Part shown: positions 1 through 9,130 of the stretch, piece after piece
Layout of the letters: each line of letters starts with the position of its first letter
Numbering within the stretch: the first letter of the stretch is position 1
From: CAVVAY01 sp963746465
GTDB lineage: Bacteria; Actinomycetota; Actinomycetes; JACCUZ01
Reading direction: 5' to 3'
Assembly (NCBI GenBank): GCA_963746465.1
Contig: CAVVAY010000004.1
Coordinates: forward strand, 1-64,000
DNA: 64,000 bases
Translations under genes and position numbers: made by a program
The notes under the pieces: model-generated
Seen by the model: only the letters and a program-made list of their open reading frames with translations
Databases searched by the model: none
What the model was told of the DNA's origin: nothing

Positions 1-602
1 ACCAGCCGGCGTACTACATCGCCCAGATGCAGGACATCACCGTCGCGCGGGCGGCCCGGCAGAGCCTCGCGCACCGCGCCCTGCACGACCCGCTGACCGG
101 GTTGGCCAACCGCGACCTGCTGATGGACCGGCTGTCGCACGCCCTGTCCCGCTCGGCCCGGACCGGGGTCTCGACGGTCGTGCTGTTCTGCGACCTGGAC
201 CACTTCAAGGCGGTCAACGACGAGCTAGGGCACGAGACCGGCGACCTGGTGCTCGTCACGGTGGCCGACCGGCTCCGTCAGGTGGTCCGGCCCAGCGACA
301 CGGTGGCCCGGCTCGGCGGTGACGAGTTCGTGGTCGTCGTCGAGGGGCTGGTCGGCTGGGACGAGCAGCGAGCGTTCGCCGAGCGGGTGCGCGGTGTGCT
401 CGACGAGCCGGTGCTGGTGGCCGGGCAAGTCGTCCGCGCGGGCGCCAGCATCGGGGTCGCCGTCGCGCGACCCGAGGACGACGCACGGTCGCTGCTGCGT
501 GAGGCGGACGCCACGATGTACCGGGCGAAGGCCCGCGGCCGCGGCCGGTTCGAGGTCAGCGAGGACAGCGAGGTGCCGGACCTCGGTCCTGTCGGGTCGT
601 GA
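1..602 (+). CDS. GGDEF diguanylate cyclase, 5' end outside window
   Basis: The reading frame is already open at the window edge (codons begin at base 3), so this is the C-terminal part of a longer protein. The first residues, ending in AQMQDIT, look like the tail of a PAS/PAC sensor domain. A full GGDEF domain follows: the HDPLTGLANR entry motif, the FCDLDHFKAVND metal-binding strand and an intact RLGGDEF signature near bases 306-326. Family members make cyclic di-GMP from two GTP at the membrane or in the cytosol. No EAL domain follows; the protein stops about 80 residues after the signature. The stop overlaps the folD start. I cannot see what signal it senses. Confidence 0.9.
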   Translation, partial: QPAYYIAQMQDITVARAARQSLAHRALHDPLTGLANRDLLMDRLSHALSRSARTGVSTVVLFCDLDHFKAVNDELGHETGDLVLVTVADRLRQVVRPSDTVARLGGDEFVVVVEGLVGWDEQRAFAERVRGVLDEPVLVAGQVVRAGASIGVAVARPEDDARSLLREADATMYRAKARGRGRFEVSEDSEVPDLGPVGS

Positions 603-1492
603 CAGACTCGACGCCCGTGAGCGCCACGATCCTCGACGGGAAGGCTGCCGCGGCCGAGATCCGGGCCGACCTGACAGCCCGGGTGGCGCGACTTCGCGAG
701 CACGGCGTCGTGCCGGGGCTGGGGACGGTGCTCGTCGGTGACGACCCGGGGAGCCGGTCGTACGTCGCGGGAAAGCACCGCGACTGCGCACAGGTCGGCA
801 TCACCTCGCTGCAGCGCGAGCTGCCCGCCGATGCCAGCCAGGAGCAGGTCGAGGCCATTGTGGACGAGCTCAACGCCGACCCTGCCTGCACCGGCTACAT
901 CGTCCAGCTGCCGCTGCCCGGCGGGTTGGACGCCGGCGCCGCGCTGACCCGGATGGACCCCGCCAAGGACGCCGACGGGCTGCACCCGACGAACCTGGGC
1001 CGGCTGGTGCTCGGCGAGCCGGGGCCGCTGCCGTGCACGCCACGCGGCATCGTGCTGCTTCTCCGTCGCTACGGCGTCGAGCTGGCCGGGGCCGACGTCG
1101 TGGTGGTCGGTCGCGGTGTCACGGTAGGGCGGCCGCTCGGGCTGCTGCTGACCCGGCGTACCGAGAACTCCACCGTGACGCTCTGCCACACCGGCACCCG
1201 CGACCTGGCCGCGCACGTGCGGCGGGCCGACGTGGTGGTCGCGGCCGCCGGAGTGCCCGGTCTGGTCACCGCTGACATGGTGCGGGCGGGTGCCGCCGTG
1301 GTCGACGTCGGCATCACGCGGACCGAGGGCGGTCTGGTCGGCGACGTCGCGCCCGACGTGCACGAGGTGGCGGGGCACGTGGCCCCGGTGCCGGGCGGTG
1401 CCGGGCCGATGACCCGGGCGATGCTGCTGCTCAACGTCGTGGAGAGCGCCGAGCAGACGCTGGCCGACCGGACGGCGGCAGCAGGCCCGTGA
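599..1492 (+). CDS. folD: Bifunctional methylenetetrahydrofolate dehydrogenase/cyclohydrolase FolD
   Basis: FolD interconverts 5,10-methylene-THF, methenyl-THF and 10-formyl-THF in cytosolic one-carbon metabolism. The 297-residue product has the family landmarks: the YVAGKHRDC segment with the catalytic lysine, the VQLPLPGG motif, DADGLHPTN, and the Rossmann segment GRGVTVGRPLG. It ends with PVPGGAGPMTRAML, a typical FolD terminus. GTG at 599 overlaps the preceding stop, but GTG at 617 gives the more usual N-terminus (SATILDGKA) and may be the real start. The gene overlaps the next by GTGA, so translation is probably coupled. Confidence 0.96.
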   Translation: MTDSTPVSATILDGKAAAAEIRADLTARVARLREHGVVPGLGTVLVGDDPGSRSYVAGKHRDCAQVGITSLQRELPADASQEQVEAIVDELNADPACTGYIVQLPLPGGLDAGAALTRMDPAKDADGLHPTNLGRLVLGEPGPLPCTPRGIVLLLRRYGVELAGADVVVVGRGVTVGRPLGLLLTRRTENSTVTLCHTGTRDLAAHVRRADVVVAAAGVPGLVTADMVRAGAAVVDVGITRTEGGLVGDVAPDVHEVAGHVAPVPGGAGPMTRAMLLLNVVESAEQTLADRTAAAGP

Positions 1493-1803
1493 GCACCGTC
1501 GAGCAGGAGCCGGTCGACGACCGGCCGCCGATCCGCGGCGGCTGGGTCGGGCGGCAGTGGCCGCTGCTCACCGTGCTCGGAGGTGGACTGGTCGGGCTGT
1601 CAGCCGTCGCGCTGGACCACTTCCGCAGCGGCTGCCTGATCCTGGGCGTCTCGGTGCTCGCCGCGGCGTTGGCCCGGCTGGTGCTGCCGGCCCGGCGGGT
1701 CGGCCTGCTGGTGGTGCGCAGCCGGGCGTTCGACGTCCTGGTGCTGGCGTCGATGGGCACCGCACTGGTCGTGCTCGCGGTCGTCGTCCCGACCCCCGGG
1801 TGA
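1489..1803 (+). CDS. DUF3017 small membrane protein
   Basis: This 104-residue protein begins with a short acidic and proline-containing cytosolic tail. It is followed by three hydrophobic segments (roughly residues 25-45, 48-65 and 78-98) with basic residues between them, so it is a small integral membrane protein. In many actinobacteria a DUF3017 protein of this size sits between folD and mdh, exactly as here, which is the main support for the call. The GTG start overlaps the folD stop. Function unknown. Confidence 0.85.
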   Translation: MSTVEQEPVDDRPPIRGGWVGRQWPLLTVLGGGLVGLSAVALDHFRSGCLILGVSVLAAALARLVLPARRVGLLVVRSRAFDVLVLASMGTALVVLAVVVPTPG

Positions 1804-1841
1804 GGCCCGGCCCTCCCCACGGCTGTCCCGAAGTGCTGAGA

Positions 1842-1880
1842 TAGCCTCGGTCGCCGAGGTCTCTTGATGACGAGAGACCT
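1842..1880 (+). promoter_or_regulatory. Candidate mdh promoter and operator-like inverted repeat
   Basis: A TAGCCT hexamer (1842-1847) could be a -10 box. Just downstream lie two linked inverted repeats: CCTCGG/CCGAGG (1845-1850 and 1854-1859), and a perfect 8-bp repeat AGGTCTCT/AGAGACCT (1857-1864 and 1873-1880) with an 8-base spacer. Read as a protein site it is the near-palindrome TCTCTTGATGACGAGAGA. It lies before the mdh ribosome-binding site GAAGGAG (about 1917-1923), so a bound regulator would control mdh and perhaps icd. The regulator is not identifiable here. Confidence 0.45.
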
Positions 1881-1931
1881 TCCCTGCGCGGCACCACGCG
1901 CGCGTGCCGTCGACGCGAAGGAGCGCCGCTC

Positions 1932-2921
<990 letters not shown>

Positions 2922-2966
2922 CCCCGGCCTCGACCCGACCAAGCACAGACTCAGGAGAGCAGCCCC

Positions 2967-4184
2967 GTGGCGAAGATCAAGGTGCAGAACAAGGTCGTCG
3001 AGCTCGACGGCGACGAGATGACGCGGATCATCTGGTCGTTCATCAAGGACCGGCTGATCCACCCCTACCTCGACGTCGACCTCGAGTACTACGACCTCGG
3101 CATCGAGCACCGCGACGCCACCGACGACCAGGTCACCATCGACGCGGCCAACGCCATCAAGCAGCACGGCGTCGGCGTGAAGTGCGCGACCATCACGCCC
3201 GACGAGGCGCGGGTCGAGGAGTTCGGCCTGAAGAAGATGTGGGTGTCGCCGAACGGCACGATCCGCAACATCCTCGGCGGCGTCGTCTTCCGCGAGCCGA
3301 TCATCATCAGCAACATCCCGCGGCTGGTCCCGGGGTGGACCAAGCCGATCATCATCGGCCGTCACGCGCACGGCGACCAGTACAAGGCGACCAACTTCAA
3401 GGTGCCCGGCGCCGGCGAGCTGACCATCACGTTCACCCCGGAGGACGGGTCGGAGCCGATCCAGCACGTCGTGGCGAACTACGGCGCCGACGGCGGTGTC
3501 GCGATGGGGATGTACAACTTCAACAAGTCGATCGCGGACTTCGCGCGCGCCTCGTTCGCCTACGGGCTGCAGCGCGAGTACCCGGTCTACCTGTCGACGA
3601 AGAACACCATCCTCAAGGCGTACGACGGTGCCTTCAAGGACATCTTCGCCGAGGTCTTCGAGTCGGAGTTCAAGGCCGAGTTCGAGGCCAAGGGCCTGAC
3701 CTACGAGCACCGCCTGATCGACGACATGGTCGCCGCCGCGATGAAGTGGGAGGGCGGCTACGTCTGGGCGTGCAAGAACTACGACGGCGACGTGCAGTCC
3801 GACACCGTCGCGCAGGGCTTCGGCTCGCTGGGCCTGATGACCTCGGTGCTGATGACCCCCGACGGCAAGACGGTCGAGGCCGAGGCGGCGCACGGGACGG
3901 TGACCCGGCACTTCCGGCAGCACCAGCAGGGCAAGCCCACCTCGACGAACCCGATCGCCTCGATCTTCGCCTGGACCGGCGGCCTCAAGCACCGCGGGAA
4001 GCTGGACGGCACCCCGGAGGTCACCGGCTTCGCCGAGGCGCTCGAGCAGGTCTGCGTCGAGACGGTCGAGGCCGGCACGATGACCAAGGACCTGGCCCTG
4101 CTCGTCGGGCCGGACCAGGCCTGGGCCACCACCGAGGACTTCCTGGCCGCCCTGGACCAGAACCTCGCCACCAAGCTCGCCTAG
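2967..4184 (+). CDS. icd: NADP-dependent isocitrate dehydrogenase, homodimeric type
   Basis: Oxidative decarboxylation of isocitrate to 2-oxoglutarate in the TCA cycle, yielding NADPH. The 405-residue protein starts AKIKVQNKVVELDGDEMTRI and contains SPNGTIRN, RHAHGDQY, DDMVAAAMK and EAAHGTVTRH. These are hallmarks of the homodimeric, eukaryote-like subfamily rather than the 740-residue monomer common in some actinobacteria. The start is GTG with a CAGGAGAG ribosome-binding site. The gene ends against the convergent galK gene, with a triple-hairpin element between them. Confidence 0.97.
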   Translation: MAKIKVQNKVVELDGDEMTRIIWSFIKDRLIHPYLDVDLEYYDLGIEHRDATDDQVTIDAANAIKQHGVGVKCATITPDEARVEEFGLKKMWVSPNGTIRNILGGVVFREPIIISNIPRLVPGWTKPIIIGRHAHGDQYKATNFKVPGAGELTITFTPEDGSEPIQHVVANYGADGGVAMGMYNFNKSIADFARASFAYGLQREYPVYLSTKNTILKAYDGAFKDIFAEVFESEFKAEFEAKGLTYEHRLIDDMVAAAMKWEGGYVWACKNYDGDVQSDTVAQGFGSLGLMTSVLMTPDGKTVEAEAAHGTVTRHFRQHQQGKPTSTNPIASIFAWTGGLKHRGKLDGTPEVTGFAEALEQVCVETVEAGTMTKDLALLVGPDQAWATTEDFLAALDQNLATKLA

Positions 4185-4217
4185 CGATCCCCGGTCCGCG
4201 TGCCGTCAGCCGGTGAG

Positions 4218-4304
4218 GTTGATCACGTTGGCGTGATCAACAGTTGCTGGGTGCGGTGAACTCACCGCACCCAGCAACCGGTGATCACGCTGGCGTGATC
4301 ACCG
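4218..4304. repeat. Triple-hairpin intergenic element, copy A
   Basis: Three back-to-back perfect inverted repeats. Arm 1 is GTTGATCACG (4218-4227) with CGTGATCAAC (4232-4241). Arm 2 is a 17-bp stem, 4243-4259 with 4262-4278, whose core is CTGGGTGCGGTGA. Arm 3 is CGGTGATCACG (4279-4289) with CGTGATCACCG (4294-4304). The element separates the convergent icd and galK genes and could end transcription from both sides, although no T-run is visible. A second copy with the same plan is at 22421-22506. Confidence 0.85.
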
Positions 4305-4348
4305 TGAACGGCGCAGTGGGGCCTTCCGGTGCGGTCCGGCCAGTCACC

Positions 4349-5503
4349 TCAGGCCAGGCGGCGCGCGCCGGGGGAGGCGTGGGCGACGAACGACGTCGGC
4401 TCGTCGTAGCCGTGCTCGGCGAACGCGGCGCGGACCGCGGAGAGCACGGGGTCCACACCGTCGGCTCGGGCGAGGACCACCGCGCAGCCGCCGAACCCGC
4501 CGCCGGTCATCCGGGCGCCGAGCGCTCCCGCGTCGAGTGCGCTCGCGACCAGCACGTCGAGCTCGGGGCAGCTGATCTCGTAGTCGTCACGCATCGAGGC
4601 GTGCGAGGCGGTCATCGCGGCGCTGACGGCGTCCCAGTCGCCGGCGCGCAACCCGGCGACGGTGGCGCGGGTCCGGACGTCCTCGGTGACGACGTGCCGC
4701 ACCCGCCGGCGCAGCACGTCGTCCGAGAGGCGGCCGAGCGCGCTGTCGAGGTCGTCGACGGAGACGTCCCGCAGCGCAGGTACGCCGAGCTCGGCGCAGG
4801 CCTGCTCGCAGGAGCTCCGACGGGCGCCGTACTCGCCGCCCGCGTGCTCGTGGTGCACCCGCGAGTCCACCACCAGCAGGGTCAGGCCGGCGGCGTCCGG
4901 GTCGAGGGGCACCTGCTCGGTGGACATGTCGCGGGTGTCCAGCAGCAGCGCGTGGCCGGCCGTGCACAGCACCGATGCGCGCTGGTCCATCGGCCCGGTC
5001 GGCGCCCCGACGGCCTCGTTCTCGGCCCGCTGGGCCAGCTCGGCCAGCCGTTCACCGGGCAGCGCAAGGCCGTGCAGGTCGGACATCGCCAGTGCGACGG
5101 CGCACTCGACCGACGCCGAGGACGACAGCCCGGAGCCGAGCGGCACCTGGCCGTCCAGGACCAGGTCGGCGCCGCCGACGTCCTGCCCGTCCGCCCGCAG
5201 GGCCCAGACGACACCCAGGACGTACGCCGACCAGCCGGCCACCGTCTCGGGCCCGAGCTCCGTGACGGCCGACTCGACCACCTCGCCGGGCCGCTGCAGC
5301 GACGCGACCCGCACGATGCCGTCTGAGCGCGTCGCCGCGGCCACGTCGGTCCGCGCCTCGATGGCGAACGGCAGGACGAGACCTTCGTTGTAGTCGGTGT
5401 GCTCACCGATCAGGTTCACCCGGCCGGGTGCCGCCCAGACGCCGTCGGGGGCCTGTCCGGTGAGCTCCTGGAAGGCAGAGACCACCGCGGAGGTGTCGCT
5501 CAT
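4349..5503 (-). CDS. galK: Galactokinase
   Basis: ATP-dependent phosphorylation of galactose to galactose-1-phosphate, first step of the Leloir pathway. The 384-residue product has the galactokinase signature GRVNLIGEHTDYNEG near residues 24-38, the GHMP-kinase ATP loop PLGSGLSSSASVE, PTGPMDQ, and the C-terminal GARMTGGGFGGCAV motif. The ATG at 5503 overlaps the galT stop by ATGA, so the pair is translationally coupled. The gene is convergent with icd across the triple-hairpin element. I see no galE or galactose transporter nearby. Confidence 0.96.
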   Translation of the reverse strand: MSDTSAVVSAFQELTGQAPDGVWAAPGRVNLIGEHTDYNEGLVLPFAIEARTDVAAATRSDGIVRVASLQRPGEVVESAVTELGPETVAGWSAYVLGVVWALRADGQDVGGADLVLDGQVPLGSGLSSSASVECAVALAMSDLHGLALPGERLAELAQRAENEAVGAPTGPMDQRASVLCTAGHALLLDTRDMSTEQVPLDPDAAGLTLLVVDSRVHHEHAGGEYGARRSSCEQACAELGVPALRDVSVDDLDSALGRLSDDVLRRRVRHVVTEDVRTRATVAGLRAGDWDAVSAAMTASHASMRDDYEISCPELDVLVASALDAGALGARMTGGGFGGCAVVLARADGVDPVLSAVRAAFAEHGYDEPTSFVAHASPGARRLA

Positions 5504-6594
5504 CGGCGCAGCTTCGCGAGGGAGTCGCGAAGGGTGGCTGCGATCTGCTCCGGAGCGATGTCGTTGATGAACGCGCCCATCCCGGACTCGGACCCGGCCA
5601 GGAACTTCAGCTTGTTCGCGGCCCGCTTGATCGAGAACACCTCCAGGTGCAGCGCGGCGAGCTCGCGGTCGACCCGGATCGGCGCCTGGTGCCATGCCGA
5701 GATGTAGGGCAGCGGCGCGTCGTACAGACCGTCCATCGCCTGCAGCACGTCGAGATACACCCGGGGGAAGTCGTCGCGTGCCGCGTCGCCCAACGAGGGG
5801 AGGTCGTGGACCCGCCGTCGCGGGTAGAGGTGCACCTCCACCGGCCAGCGGGCCGCGAAGGGCACGAACGCCACCCAGTGCTCGGTGCTGGTCAGGATCC
5901 GGGAGCCGTCGGCGAGCTCTTCCTCGAGCCGGTCGGTGAAGACGTCCCGGCCGGTCCGGTCGCGGTAGCGGCGGGCGGCGTCGAGCATCGTCCGGGTCCG
6001 CGGCGTGACGTACGGGTAGCCGTAGACCTGCCCGTGCGGATGGTTGAGGGTGACGCCGATCTCCTGGCCGCGGTTCTCGAAGCAGAACACCTGCTCGACG
6101 AATGGCAGCTCGGCCAGGGCCGATGACCGGTCGATCCACGCGTCGAGGACCAGCCGCACCCGCTCGGCCGGCAGCCGGCTCATCGGGGTGTCGTGGTCGC
6201 TGGTGAAGCAGACCACCTCGCAGCGACCCAGCCCGGGTCGGTGCTCGTCGGTCGCGGCGAAGCCGGGGTCCGCGCCCTCCGCCAGCGACGGGAACCGGTT
6301 CTCGAAGACCACCACGTCGTAGTCCTCCGCCGGCACCTCCGTCTGCCGGCCGTCACGGGACGGGCAGAGCGGGCACTCGTCGGCCGGCGGCAGGTGCGTG
6401 CGGCCCTGCCGGTGCGACGCGATCGCCACCCACTCGTCCAGCACCGCGTCGTGCCGGATCTCCGAGGCGGTGGCGGTCGGTTCGAGCCGCCGCGGGTCGA
6501 CGACGAGGGTGCGGTCGGTCGTCTCGGCCGTCGGCACGCTGTCGTAGTAGAGCAGCTCGCGCCCGTCGGCCAGCCGGGTGCTCGTCCGTCGCAT
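5500..6594 (-). CDS. galT: Galactose-1-phosphate uridylyltransferase
   Basis: Transfers UMP from UDP-glucose to galactose-1-phosphate (Leloir pathway). The 364-residue protein has a zinc-binding ECPLC, the FENRFPSL segment, and the active-site NHPHGQVYGYPY in which the middle histidine carries the uridylyl group. A second histidine motif, EVHLYPRRR, and the SAWHQAP segment are also present. I chose ATG at 6594: on the minus strand a TACGGT hexamer (plus 6601-6606) ends 6 nt before it, suggesting a leaderless message. An in-frame start further upstream at 6627 would overlap that hexamer. Confidence 0.95.
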   Translation of the reverse strand: MRRTSTRLADGRELLYYDSVPTAETTDRTLVVDPRRLEPTATASEIRHDAVLDEWVAIASHRQGRTHLPPADECPLCPSRDGRQTEVPAEDYDVVVFENRFPSLAEGADPGFAATDEHRPGLGRCEVVCFTSDHDTPMSRLPAERVRLVLDAWIDRSSALAELPFVEQVFCFENRGQEIGVTLNHPHGQVYGYPYVTPRTRTMLDAARRYRDRTGRDVFTDRLEEELADGSRILTSTEHWVAFVPFAARWPVEVHLYPRRRVHDLPSLGDAARDDFPRVYLDVLQAMDGLYDAPLPYISAWHQAPIRVDRELAALHLEVFSIKRAANKLKFLAGSESGMGAFINDIAPEQIAATLRDSLAKLRR

Positions 6595-6675
6595 GCGGTG
6601 ACCGTACCCAGCCAGATCGCGGCCCACCGCTGGCGCGGGGGTCTGTTGCGTGCCCGGTTCGTCTACGCTTGACCC

Positions 6676-6738
6676 ATGGACGGCTGCTCCAGACCGGCGT
6701 GCCGACTCGAACCCCCGGGGACGCGTGGCACGCCGTGA
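6676..6738 (+). CDS. Possible 20-residue leader peptide before the CNNM gene
   Basis: ATG at 6676 sits 6 nt after a TACGCT -10-like hexamer (6664-6669), the spacing of a leaderless start. It opens a 20-codon frame, rich in Pro, Arg and Cys, whose TGA (6736-6738) overlaps the GTG start of the following membrane-protein gene at 6735. This could couple translation of the next gene to the leader. It may also be chance, since the frame is very short. Confidence 0.35.
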   Translation: MDGCSRPACRLEPPGTRGTP

Positions 6739-8093
6739 ACGGAACGTTGCTCAACGCCCTGCTCGTGGGCTTCTTCCTCCTTCTGGGCGCCTTCTTCGCC
6801 GGGAGCGAGATCGCGCTGGTCTCGCTGCGTGAGGGGCAGGTCAAGTCGATCGCCCAGCGCGGCCGCCGCGGCCAGAAGGTCGCCGAGCTGCACGCCGACC
6901 CGAACCGCTTCCTGGCCGCCGTCCAGATCGGCGTCACCCTCGCCGGCTTCCTGTCGGCTGCCTTCGGCGCCTCGGCGTTCGCCGACGACCTCGCTCCTGT
7001 GCTGCGCGGGTGGGGGATCCCGAGAGACAGCTCGGACGCCGGCGCCCAGGACCCGGCGTACTGGGTGGCCTTCATCGCGGTCACCCTCGTCATCACCTAC
7101 CTGTCGCTGGTGATCAGCGAGCTGGCCCCGAAACGGGTCGCCCTGCAGCGGGCCGAGCGGCTGTCGCTGCTGGTCGCTCCGACCCTGGACCGGGTCGCCC
7201 GCGCGTCCCGGCCGGTGATCTGGTTGCTCTCGAAGTCGACCGACATGGTCGTCCGGCTGTTCGGGGTCGACCCCGGTGCCGCGCGCGAGACGATCTCCGA
7301 GGAGGAGCTGCGCGACATCGTCGCCGCCCACGAGACGCTGGGCCGCGAGGAGCGCCAGCTGATCGAGGACGTGTTCGAGGCCGGTGACCGGCAGCTGCAC
7401 GAGGTGATGGTGCCGCGCACGGAGGTCGACTTCCTGGACGCGTCGATGCCGGTCTACAAGGCAGTCAAGCTGTCGTCGACCAACCCGCACAGCCGTTACC
7501 CGGTAGTGCGCGGTTCGCACGACGAGGTGGTCGGGTTCGTGCACGTGCGCGACCTGTTCGCACCGGTGGTCGCCGGCACCTCGATCCGGATCGGCGAGAT
7601 CGCCCGCGAGGTCAAGATGATGCCCGGCACCAAGCGGGTGCTCTCCGCGATGTCGGAGATGCGCCGCGAGGGCCACCACCTGGCCATCGTCGTCGACGAG
7701 TACGGCGGCACCGACGGCATCGTCACCCTCGAGGACCTGGTCGAGGAGATCATCGGCGAGATCCACGACGAGTACGACGTCACCGAGGAGCCGTCGCGGG
7801 CCCTGGTCGACGGCGACCTCGAGGTCGACGGCCTGCTGAACCTGGAGGACTTCGAGGACCGCACCGGCCTGGAGCTTCCCGACGGCCCCTACGAGACGGT
7901 GGCCGGCTTCGTGATCAACGAGCTCGGCCGGCTGCCCGAGGTGGACGAGAGCATCACCGCACTCGGCCGGCGGTTCACCGTGACCGAGCTCGACGGGCGG
8001 CGGATCGCCCGGGTCCGGCTGACCGACGAGCGGCCCGCGGCCCAGGAGGATCCCGTCGACCAGCCCGAGGACGCGGCACCCTCGGGCGGCTGA
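6735..8093 (+). CDS. CNNM/CorC-HlyC family membrane protein with CBS domains
   Basis: Members of this family (often labelled hemolysin-like) are membrane proteins linked to magnesium or cobalt efflux. From GTG 6735 the product is about 452 residues. It has an N-terminal CNNM membrane domain with helices near residues 5-25, 50-75 and 95-125, including FFAGSEIALVSL and a VISELAPKRVALQRAE motif. A pair of CBS repeats follows (VMVPRTEVDFLD; IVVDEYGGTDGIVTLEDLVEEIIGEI), then a CorC/HlyC C-terminal domain (about 365-435). A TTG start at 6669 is possible but would place 22 polar residues before the first helix. The acidic tail is unremarkable. Confidence 0.92.
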   Translation: MNGTLLNALLVGFFLLLGAFFAGSEIALVSLREGQVKSIAQRGRRGQKVAELHADPNRFLAAVQIGVTLAGFLSAAFGASAFADDLAPVLRGWGIPRDSSDAGAQDPAYWVAFIAVTLVITYLSLVISELAPKRVALQRAERLSLLVAPTLDRVARASRPVIWLLSKSTDMVVRLFGVDPGAARETISEEELRDIVAAHETLGREERQLIEDVFEAGDRQLHEVMVPRTEVDFLDASMPVYKAVKLSSTNPHSRYPVVRGSHDEVVGFVHVRDLFAPVVAGTSIRIGEIAREVKMMPGTKRVLSAMSEMRREGHHLAIVVDEYGGTDGIVTLEDLVEEIIGEIHDEYDVTEEPSRALVDGDLEVDGLLNLEDFEDRTGLELPDGPYETVAGFVINELGRLPEVDESITALGRRFTVTELDGRRIARVRLTDERPAAQEDPVDQPEDAAPSGG

Positions 8094-8118
8094 CTCGACC
8101 CCCTGGCAGGATGTCCGC

Positions 8119-9130
8119 ATGCCCGCCCCGTCCCGGCCCCGCGTCCTGTCCGGCATGCAGCCGACGTCGGACTCGCTGCACCTCGGCAACTACCTGGGCG
8201 CCCTGACGCAGTGGGTCGACCTGCAGGACGAGTTCGAGGCCTTCTTCTTCGTCGCCGATCTGCACGCGATCACCCTCGAGATCGACCCGGAGGCGCTGCT
8301 CCGGCGGACCCGGGTCAACGTGGCCCAGTACCTCGCGGCCGGGGTCGAGGTCGACCGGTCGACGCTGTTCGTGCAGAGCCACGTCCCTGAGCACGCGCAG
8401 CTGCAGTGGGTCCTCGGCTGCCTGACCGGCTTCGGCGAGGCGAGCCGGATGACCCAGTTCAAGGACAAGTCGGCGCGCGGCGGGAACGTGTCGGTGGGGC
8501 TGTTCACCTACCCCGTGCTGATGGCGTCCGACGTCCTGCTCTACCGGGCCGACCAGGTGCCGGTGGGTGAGGACCAGCGCCAGCACCTCGAGCTCAGCCG
8601 TGACCTGGCGCAGCGCTTCAACAGCCGGTTCGGCGACACCCTGGTGGTGCCGGAGCCGCACATCCTGCCCCGGGTGGCCAAGATCTACGACCTGCAGAAC
8701 CCGGGCGCGAAGATGAGCAGCAGCGTCGGCGGCCCGGGTGTCGTGTGGCTGGACGACGACGCCAAGGTGATCGAGAAGAAGCTCAAGAGCGCGGTGACCG
8801 ACACGGGGCGTGACGTCGTCTTCGACCCGCAGGAGAAGCCCGGCGTGAGCAACCTCCTCACGATCCTGTCCGCCTTCGGCGGGGAGGGCATCGACGAGCT
8901 GCAGGCCCGCTTCGCCGGGTCGGGCTACGGCGACCTCAAGAAGGCCGTCGTCGAGGTGGTGCTCGACGTCGTCGGGCCGTTCCGCGAGCGGGTGCGGTCC
9001 TACCTGGCCGACCCCGCTCAGCTGGACGCGATCGTCGCCAGCGGGGCCGAGCGGGCCCGCGAGGTCGCGGCCGGCACGCTGGCCGACGTCTACGCGCAAG
9101 GTCGGGTTCCTGCCCGGGCGTCCGGTGTGA
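8119..9130 (+). CDS. trpS: Tryptophanyl-tRNA synthetase, frame disrupted near its end
   Basis: Charges tRNA-Trp. The HIGH-type motif appears as TSDSLHLGNYLG (residues 15-26) and the KMSKS-type loop as GAKMSSSVGG near residue 200. The -10-like CAGGAT (8107-8112) lies 6 nt before the ATG. As written, the frame runs on into the next gene, giving a 516-residue fusion. However, removing one C at about 9097 makes the protein end in VYAKVGFLPGRPV with a TGA at 9128-9130. That is a usual TrpRS terminus, and the TGA overlaps the next gene's GTG. I therefore read it as a one-base insertion (mutation or sequence error) and not a true fusion. Confidence 0.9.

Noticed and set aside
8094..8118. A T-box or trp attenuator before trpS.
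   Set aside because: Only 25 bp separate the genes and the promoter looks leaderless; there is no room for such an element.
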